Source: Spartobacteria bacterium
GTDB taxonomy: Bacteria > Verrucomicrobiota > Verrucomicrobiia > Chthoniobacterales > UBA10450
Length of the DNA stretch: 18,399 bases
NCBI GenBank assembly: GCA_021324035.1
Contig: JAJPJU010000183.1
Location: 1 to 18,399 of the forward strand
Direction: 5' to 3'
Shown here: piece after piece, positions 13,504 to 18,399 of the stretch
Layout of the letters: every line of letters starts with the position of its first letter
How positions within the stretch are numbered: position 1 is the first letter of the stretch
Notes under the pieces: generated by a model
The model's database searches: none
What the model was told of the DNA's origin: nothing
Seen by the model: only the letters and a program-made list of their open reading frames with translations
Translations under genes and position numbers: made by a program

Positions 13504-15456
13504 TTACTTCAGATACTTGTCGAACCAGGCGATGGTCTGATTAAGTCGATCGATTTGGTTTTCCGGCTTCAAGAAGAGATGACCTTCGCCCGGATAAATA
13601 ATGAGCCGGGTCGGCACACCAAGTGTTCGCAGCGCGTGCCAGAACTCATAAGATTGCGCCGACGGACATTCCGCGTCGCGTTCGCCTACGATTATGAGCG
13701 TCGGTGTTTTCACGTTCTTGATGAACTTGATCGGCGAACTCTTTTCGTAAACCGCAGGATCGTCATAAACCGAAGCGCCAAAAAACGGAATCATCCACTG
13801 ATCGATTAAGTTCTGGCCGTAATAACTTTGCCAGTTCGCAATACCGGCGCCGGGAACAGCTGCTTTGAAGCGATCCGTCTGTGTAACCGTCCACATCGTC
13901 ATAAATCCGCCGTAACTCCAACCGGTGACGCCAAGCCGGTTCGGGTCGATCGGATATTTCTTTAATGCGGCGTCGATGCCAGCCATGTCATCACGAAGAT
14001 CGCCATGGCCAAAGTCTTTCACGTTCGCGCGCGTAAATGCTTCGCCCTGGCCGTAACTTCCGCGCGGATTCGGCAGCAGCACGTAGTAGCCGCGGGCAGA
14101 GAGCTCGGCGATGATCGCTCGCGCCATCCCGGTTCCGGCCGGCCACTCCGACGACGTCTGACTCGATGGTCCGCCATGAATCAACATTACCAACGGATAC
14201 TTCTTACCGGCTTCGATTTTCGCGGGCGGCACCAGCCAGCCTTGAATGTTAAATCCGTCATTTGTCCATTCGATGCTTTCGGCTTTTCCCCATGTCATCG
14301 GCAGCGACGCGTTGTTCCTCGTGAGTTGGCGCCAGGCGCCAGTCGGCCCGACTGAAACTTCCGGCGGCGTGTTGTAGCCCCCGAGAACTGCCGCCGCGGA
14401 CTTGCCATCGCGCGATAATGCGAAGTTCGGAAAATTTCCGAAGGCGTGGATTCCTTCGGTGAGTTTCTGAATCGTCCGAACCGACTTCTCAGATATCGAC
14501 AACTGAGAAATCGCGCTCCCGCCGCCAACATACTCTGTGAACAGAATTTGATCGGACGACAGCCAGAATAATGAACTCACCGACGTTTTCCGGTCCGGTG
14601 TGCGGTTGGTCGCGGCACCGCCGTTCGCCGAAATGGTGAGCAAATCGCCGCCGTGAAATCCTTCATCGCTCATGATTCCTTCGACGAAAGCGATCTGTTT
14701 GCCATCGGGTGACCAGCGCGGGACTGCAACTTGAAGCAACGGCTTGTAGATCGCAGTCGCCTTGCCGGTGGCAATGTCGATTTTATAAATCTGCGCGATC
14801 CACCAGTTGTTATCGCCCGGCCCCGGAGCGGCCGTCGCAGCGAAGGTTTTGTCATCCGGCGACCAATCAAAATCGTAAACGTGCAGATCACCCGGCGAAA
14901 CCTGCCTGGTTTCGCCAGTCGCTACGTCAACGACGGCGATGCGCTGATCGTGAATTGCCTTGTCGATGATCCCGGTGGTAGGAGGCGCTGCCATCAGGGG
15001 ACCGCCTCCGCCAGCCCCCTCTATATATAAGAGCGCGATCTGCTTCCCGTCGTGGGACCAATGCGGCCGGGCCGCGTAGCCGCTGAGTTTAGTCAGCTTT
15101 TTTGCACCTGAGCCGTCCGCATTAACCGTCCAAAGTTGTTTCTGCTCGCCTTCGCCAACATTGGAAAGAAACGCGAGCGTCCTGGAATTCGGCGACCAGG
15201 CCGGTTCGGCGTCCATGCGATCGTTGTCGCCGCCTTCAAGGTCGACCTTTTTGGGCAATGAGTCCTCTGCGGTCTGGCAAACAAAGGTTTGCTTTGAACG
15301 TGTAGCGGCGGTGGACTGCACCCACGCGACTTGATTTCCATCCGGCGAAAGCGCGATGTCTCCGTAGAGAACGGTCTTACCCAGTTGTTCAGTGAGATTC
15401 ATATTTTGAGCGGTTAGCAATGTTGGGAATAAGCACGCCAGAAAAAAGCGTTTCAT
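13504..15456 (-). CDS. Exported S9 family peptidase (prolyl oligopeptidase/acylaminoacyl-peptidase type)
   Basis: From ATG at 15456 this is a 650-residue enzyme beginning with a compact signal peptide, MKRFFLACLFPTLLTA. An upstream in-frame GTG at 15507 would add 17 residues and overlap the MFS stop by 4 bp. The signal peptide makes the inner ATG preferable, but the overlap keeps the other possible. The N-terminal ~360 residues form a TolB/DPP4-like beta-propeller with repeats such as EPAWSPNSRTLAFLSN, RPHWSHDGKQIALLY and VPRWSPDGKQIAFVEG. The C-terminal alpha/beta-hydrolase has the nucleophile in GWSYGGFMT (Ser531 counted from 15507, Ser514 from 15456), Asp611/594 in VGERDAE and His643/626 in YPGEGHLF. 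All three catalytic residues are present. It should cleave short peptides in the periplasm. It is the last gene of a tight minus-strand operon. Confidence 0.92.
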   Translation of the reverse strand: MKRFFLACLFPTLLTAQNMNLTEQLGKTVLYGDIALSPDGNQVAWVQSTAATRSKQTFVCQTAEDSLPKKVDLEGGDNDRMDAEPAWSPNSRTLAFLSNVGEGEQKQLWTVNADGSGAKKLTKLSGYAARPHWSHDGKQIALLYIEGAGGGGPLMAAPPTTGIIDKAIHDQRIAVVDVATGETRQVSPGDLHVYDFDWSPDDKTFAATAAPGPGDNNWWIAQIYKIDIATGKATAIYKPLLQVAVPRWSPDGKQIAFVEGIMSDEGFHGGDLLTISANGGAATNRTPDRKTSVSSLFWLSSDQILFTEYVGGGSAISQLSISEKSVRTIQKLTEGIHAFGNFPNFALSRDGKSAAAVLGGYNTPPEVSVGPTGAWRQLTRNNASLPMTWGKAESIEWTNDGFNIQGWLVPPAKIEAGKKYPLVMLIHGGPSSQTSSEWPAGTGMARAIIAELSARGYYVLLPNPRGSYGQGEAFTRANVKDFGHGDLRDDMAGIDAALKKYPIDPNRLGVTGWSYGGFMTMWTVTQTDRFKAAVPGAGIANWQSYYGQNLIDQWMIPFFGASVYDDPAVYEKSSPIKFIKNVKTPTLIIVGERDAECPSAQSYEFWHALRTLGVPTRLIIYPGEGHLFLKPENQIDRLNQTIAWFDKYLK

Positions 15457-15503
15457 GTTTGGCGGAATTGCGGCGTGAAACCGCTCAAACGTCCAGAACA
15501 ATT

Positions 15504-17072
15504 TCACGTGCGTGACGGTGTTCGTATCAGAATCGCTGCGGTCAGTCCACTGGCGACGGCGAGTAACGCGCCGGTCAGCATGACTGCTCTGAAACCTGAG
15601 ACGAACGATTCATCCACCGCACGACTGAGTAACCGTTGGGTGTTTGGATCTTGATTCGCGGGAATTTTAACCGCCGCGAGTCTATTGCTTTGCGCCTTCA
15701 CCGATTGCACAACTTCGCTCGAAAAATTTGCAGTTCGTTGATCCAATCCGCCTTTAAATACGTGAAGCATAATGATCCCGAAGACAGCGATCGCGACCAG
15801 CCCGGCCGTGCGCGCGACTGCATTGTTAACGCCGGATGCGACGCCGGCATGCGTCTGCGAAACGGAACTCATGACCACGGTCGTGAGCGGCGCAACGCTG
15901 ATGGCCATTCCCAAGCCGAGCACCGCGACCGGCGGAAAGAAATTCGTCCAATAATTGCCGCCGATTTCCGGTCGCAAGAAGAGTGCGAAACCACATGCCG
16001 CGACCAGCGGTCCGACGATTAGCGGGAGGCGCGCGCCATATCGCGCGACCAAACCGCCGGACCACGGAGATAGCGCAAACATAAGCAGAATAAACGGCAG
16101 CAACGCCGCGCCGGCGGCGGTTGCACCGTAGCGCTGAATTTGAATCAAGTTCATCGGTAGAAAGAAAAGTGTTCCGCCGAGCGCGGCATAAAGCAGAAAG
16201 GTCAGAAGATTTGTTCCAGTGAACAGGCGGGAGCGAAAAAGTGTAAATGGCAACATCGGGTCGGAAACGCGCGTTTCGAAGGCTCCGAAAACGACGAGGA
16301 GCACAGCGGCCACGCCTAGAAAAATAATCACTGTTCGATCACCGAAGCCGAGCTGTGACGACTCAATCAATCCGTAAACCAGCGCGCCCAGTCCGAGCGC
16401 AGCCAACACCGCGCCAATCCAGTCGACTTTCGTTTTCTCTTCATTGGAACTTTCCCCGACGTGTCGGAGCGAAATTAGAACGACCACAACAGCGATCGGG
16501 ACGTTGATAAAGAAAACTGCGCGCCACGAAACGTGTTCGATCAACCAGCCTCCGAGGACTGGTCCGGCGCCGGTGGTGATTGCGCTGAACCCAGACCAGG
16601 TCCCGATTGCGCGACCGCGTTCGCTTTCGGAAAACGAATTACTGATGATGGCGAGGCTGCCCGGGACCAAAAGCGCTGCGCCAAATCCCTGGATCGCGCG
16701 GGCCATGATCAATTGCTGAATGCTCGCAGCAAATCCACACGCCGCCGAAGCGAGCGCAAAAACACCAATGCCAATCAGAAAAATTCTTCTGCGCCCGTAG
16801 TGATCACCTAACGAGCCGCCAACCAGAAGCAGCGCCGACAGGAACAGCGCATAGGCTTCGATCACCCATTGAACATCAACTGCAGTAGCGTTGAGATTTG
16901 TTTGCAACGCCGGTAATGCGACGTTCACGACGGTGCCGTCGATAAACGCCATGCCTGAAGCGAGAATCGTGGCAGCGAGCACCCAGCGGCCGCGCGATTT
17001 AGTGCAGCCTTCGGCGGACGATCGCGAGCGGATTACATTTTCATCGCAGGGATCTCGCAAGATCGCCCACAT
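15504..17072 (-). CDS. DHA2-type MFS efflux transporter (EmrB/QacA family, 14 spans)
   Basis: This 522-residue, strongly hydrophobic protein fits the 14-span drug:proton antiporters. Motif D1 is seen as FIDGTVVNVALP (Asp45), motif A as GGSLGDHYGRRRIF (Asp90, Arg94-96), motif B near ARAIQGFGAALLVPGSLAI, and motif C as TTGAGPVLGGWLIE. These point to proton-driven export of amphipathic drugs or metabolites across the inner membrane; the real substrate is unknown. The N-terminus has about 28 hydrophilic residues before the first span, so the start may be slightly too early. The ATG lies 3 nt after the zinc-finger gene's stop (TAG-AAC-ATG), suggesting coupled translation. No HlyD/EmrA-type adaptor gene is nearby in the window. 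Its stop overlaps the possible GTG start of the peptidase. Confidence 0.92.
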   Translation of the reverse strand: MWAILRDPCDENVIRSRSSAEGCTKSRGRWVLAATILASGMAFIDGTVVNVALPALQTNLNATAVDVQWVIEAYALFLSALLLVGGSLGDHYGRRRIFLIGIGVFALASAACGFAASIQQLIMARAIQGFGAALLVPGSLAIISNSFSESERGRAIGTWSGFSAITTGAGPVLGGWLIEHVSWRAVFFINVPIAVVVVLISLRHVGESSNEEKTKVDWIGAVLAALGLGALVYGLIESSQLGFGDRTVIIFLGVAAVLLVVFGAFETRVSDPMLPFTLFRSRLFTGTNLLTFLLYAALGGTLFFLPMNLIQIQRYGATAAGAALLPFILLMFALSPWSGGLVARYGARLPLIVGPLVAACGFALFLRPEIGGNYWTNFFPPVAVLGLGMAISVAPLTTVVMSSVSQTHAGVASGVNNAVARTAGLVAIAVFGIIMLHVFKGGLDQRTANFSSEVVQSVKAQSNRLAAVKIPANQDPNTQRLLSRAVDESFVSGFRAVMLTGALLAVASGLTAAILIRTPSRT

Positions 17073-17075
17073 GTT

Positions 17076-17345
17076 CTAGTATTCGCAAAACGCGTCGTCC
17101 GAGTAGCAATACAGCCAGCGCTCGCTCGGTTGTGCGGAAGCGATCACCGGATGTCCACTGGCTCGGGCATGTTTGCTCGCATGACGATTCGGCGACGAGT
17201 CGCAACAAAGCGTCACGCCGCATTGCTGACAGGTGCGAAGATGAACCCAGGTCGCGCCGATCTTCACGCATTCGGCGCATTCCCGAACTGCCGGTTGCTT
17301 GATCGATTCGACCGAGTTGAGATGAGGGCAGGGACGATCGTTCAT
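17076..17345 (-). CDS. UBP-type zinc-finger protein
   Basis: The 89 residues are almost entirely one zf-UBP domain. Likely zinc ligands are Cys6/His8 (CPHL), Cys23/Cys26 (CAEC), Cys39/Cys42 (CQQC), Cys47/Cys48 and His55, His59 and His65. The core lines WVHLRTCQQCG, CCDSSPNRHASKH and GHPVIAS match the bacterial branch well. In eukaryotes this fold binds the C-terminal GG tail of ubiquitin. In bacteria it is a small stand-alone protein, often beside a thioredoxin-reductase-like gene, with no established role. Its ATG overlaps the oxidoreductase stop by 4 bp (ATGA), so the two are made together. A regulator, redox partner or binder of a protein C-terminus is possible. Confidence 0.9.
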   Translation of the reverse strand: MNDRPCPHLNSVESIKQPAVRECAECVKIGATWVHLRTCQQCGVTLCCDSSPNRHASKHARASGHPVIASAQPSERWLYCYSDDAFCEY

Positions 17346-18399
17346 TTGCGATCGCTGTTGTTTGATGTCGCTAATCGCAGATGAACTCCGGCGATTGCCA
17401 TTCCACCTTCACCCACGGCAGCAGCGCAACGTTTGACCGAACCGGAGCGGACGTCCCCGGCAGCAAAAATTCCCGCAAGGCTGGTTTCCATCGGAGTCGG
17501 TTGATGTTTGCTAGCCTTCCATGCCGGCGCATCTGCGACCGCCGTCCCGGTTTTGATGAATCCTCTATCATCTCGCATGATTTCAGACGGCAACCATTGG
17601 GTGCAAGGCTTCGCCCCGATCATCGAAAACACCGCCGGTGTCCGAACAACTTGACGCGCGCCAGTCTTTGCATTTTCCAGTTCGACCTCTTCGAGTTTTT
17701 GATTGCCGGACATTCGTCGAATCTCGGTTTGGTAGAGAATGTCGATATTCTTCTGCGCCTGGACTCGACGGGACAAGTAATCGGACATCTTACTGGTGAT
17801 GTCGTTTCCGCGAATAACCAGCAATACTTTCTTAGCGCCGTCGCAAAGAAACATCGCGGCCTGGCCGGCCGAATTGCCGCTACCTGTCACAATCACGGTT
17901 TCGTTTCGACAAAGCTGACCTTCCAAGGCCGTCGCTGCATAATAAACCCCGACGCCTTCGAATCGTTCGCGATTCTCGGCCTCCAGCCGGCCATAGTCCG
18001 CGCCGGTCGCAATCAAAACGGTTTTTGCGCGCAGGATTGCCGGACAGCCTTCGATCTCGATGCAGGCCCGATATTCCTCGCCCGGATTGTAGCGAAAAGA
18101 GAGCGCTTCGGCCGGCGTCGAAAATTTTGCGCCAAAGCGATAAGCCTGGAGTTGGGCCAGCCAGGTTAAATCGCCGCCGCTGACTCCGGTTGGGAAGCCG
18201 AAGAAATTTTCGATTAATGACGATGATCCGGCCTGGCCGCCGGGCGCGTAACTTTCGAGGACGACCGTGTTCAATCCTTCGGAGGCGGCGTACACTGCGG
18301 CTGCCAATCCTGCCGGACCAGCGCCGACGATTGTAACGTCGGAATGAATTTCAGTTTCGTTTTCGCGCGCGAGCGGGCGCAGTAATCCCGCTGACTGCG
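17342..18399 (-). CDS. Thioredoxin-reductase-like FAD-dependent oxidoreductase, N-terminus beyond the right edge
   Basis: The frame is open from TGA at 17342-17344 to the right edge (~352 residues), so the gene starts outside. The visible N-terminal part reads LLRPLARENETEIHSDVTIV and then the FAD-binding GAGPAGLAAAVYAASEGL, followed by the typical APGGQAGSSSLIENFFGFPTG. The NAD(P)H-binding fold is VTGSGNSAGQAAMFL, and the C-terminal FAD motif is GIFAAGDVRSGSVKRCAAAVGEGG. The usual redox-active CxxC of thioredoxin reductase is absent: the equivalent stretch is GVYYAATALEGQLC. This is the atypical group that often carries an N-terminal cyclic-nucleotide-binding and thioredoxin-like region. The linker before the FAD motif suggests such a region outside the window, which is inferred. 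It reduces an unknown acceptor. It heads the operon with the UBP zinc finger, MFS exporter and peptidase. Confidence 0.9.
   Translation of the reverse strand, partial: QSAGLLRPLARENETEIHSDVTIVGAGPAGLAAAVYAASEGLNTVVLESYAPGGQAGSSSLIENFFGFPTGVSGGDLTWLAQLQAYRFGAKFSTPAEALSFRYNPGEEYRACIEIEGCPAILRAKTVLIATGADYGRLEAENRERFEGVGVYYAATALEGQLCRNETVIVTGSGNSAGQAAMFLCDGAKKVLLVIRGNDITSKMSDYLSRRVQAQKNIDILYQTEIRRMSGNQKLEEVELENAKTGARQVVRTPAVFSMIGAKPCTQWLPSEIMRDDRGFIKTGTAVADAPAWKASKHQPTPMETSLAGIFAAGDVRSGSVKRCAAAVGEGGMAIAGVHLRLATSNNSDRK

Noticed and set aside
13436..13540. 34-codon plus-strand frame running into the S9 peptidase 3' end
   Set aside because: Too short to support, no ribosome binding site, and it overlaps the conserved end of the peptidase gene.
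17381..18169. Long plus-strand frame of 262 codons
   Set aside because: It lies antisense to the oxidoreductase, which has clear FAD and NAD(P)H motifs. The plus-strand product shows no recognisable domain.

Overview
The window carries about a dozen ordinary bacterial chromosomal genes. Its base composition is moderately GC-rich and the coding is dense on both strands. I see no rRNA, tRNA, CRISPR array or phage. The gene mix points to a soil bacterium of the Verrucomicrobiota (Chthoniobacterales/'Udaeobacter'-like), with Acidobacteriota as the main alternative. The grounds are a PadR regulator with two large orphan MacB/FtsX-type permeases (the ADOP family, first described in Acidobacteria), a solenoid protein of W..DDP.AA repeats, a long Pro-Thr surface stalk, and an S9 peptidase with a beta-propeller. 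This is judged from family resemblance only; no search was run.

Layout. 1-473 (+) is the 3' end of a gene for a Pro-Thr-rich stalk that enters from the left edge. 537-869 (-) is a small cupin, divergent from a PAS/HisKA/HATPase/REC hybrid sensor kinase at 931-2646 (+) whose expected phospho-accepting histidine is asparagine. 2732-3958 (+) is an acyltransferase-3 membrane protein, followed by a possible small membrane protein (3997-4185). A 158-bp element bounded by perfect 25-bp inverted repeats (4187-4344) lies just after it and looks like a MITE or REP-type element. Next is a compact regulatory block (4353-4400) and a three-gene operon: padR (4407-4748), ADOP permease 1 (4788-7496) and ADOP permease 2 (7493-10198).

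10261-11250 (-) is a dipeptide-epimerase-like enolase-superfamily enzyme. It is divergent from an exported SixA-like histidine phosphatase (11328-11801, +), which is followed by an exported or anchored repeat protein (11862-13019, +). A small basic protein may be encoded at 13027-13236 (-).

The right side is a tightly packed minus-strand operon read from the right edge inward: a thioredoxin-reductase-like FAD oxidoreductase (17342 to past 18399), a UBP-type zinc-finger protein (17076-17345), a DHA2-type MFS exporter (15504-17072) and a secreted S9 prolyl-oligopeptidase-like enzyme (from 15456 or 15507 down to 13504). Its junctions are 4-bp overlaps or a 3-nt gap.

How the genes work together. 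PadR probably represses its own promoter, and with it the two permeases, through the TTAGGAGA half-sites; one half-site also contains the padR ribosome binding site. The right-hand operon couples an NAD(P)H-dependent flavoenzyme with a zinc-finger partner, an exporter and a periplasmic peptidase. No single element is a clearly new system. The points most worth a second look are the kinase lacking its histidine, the inverted-repeat element, the PadR operator layout, the solenoid repeat protein and the flavoenzyme/zinc-finger operon.
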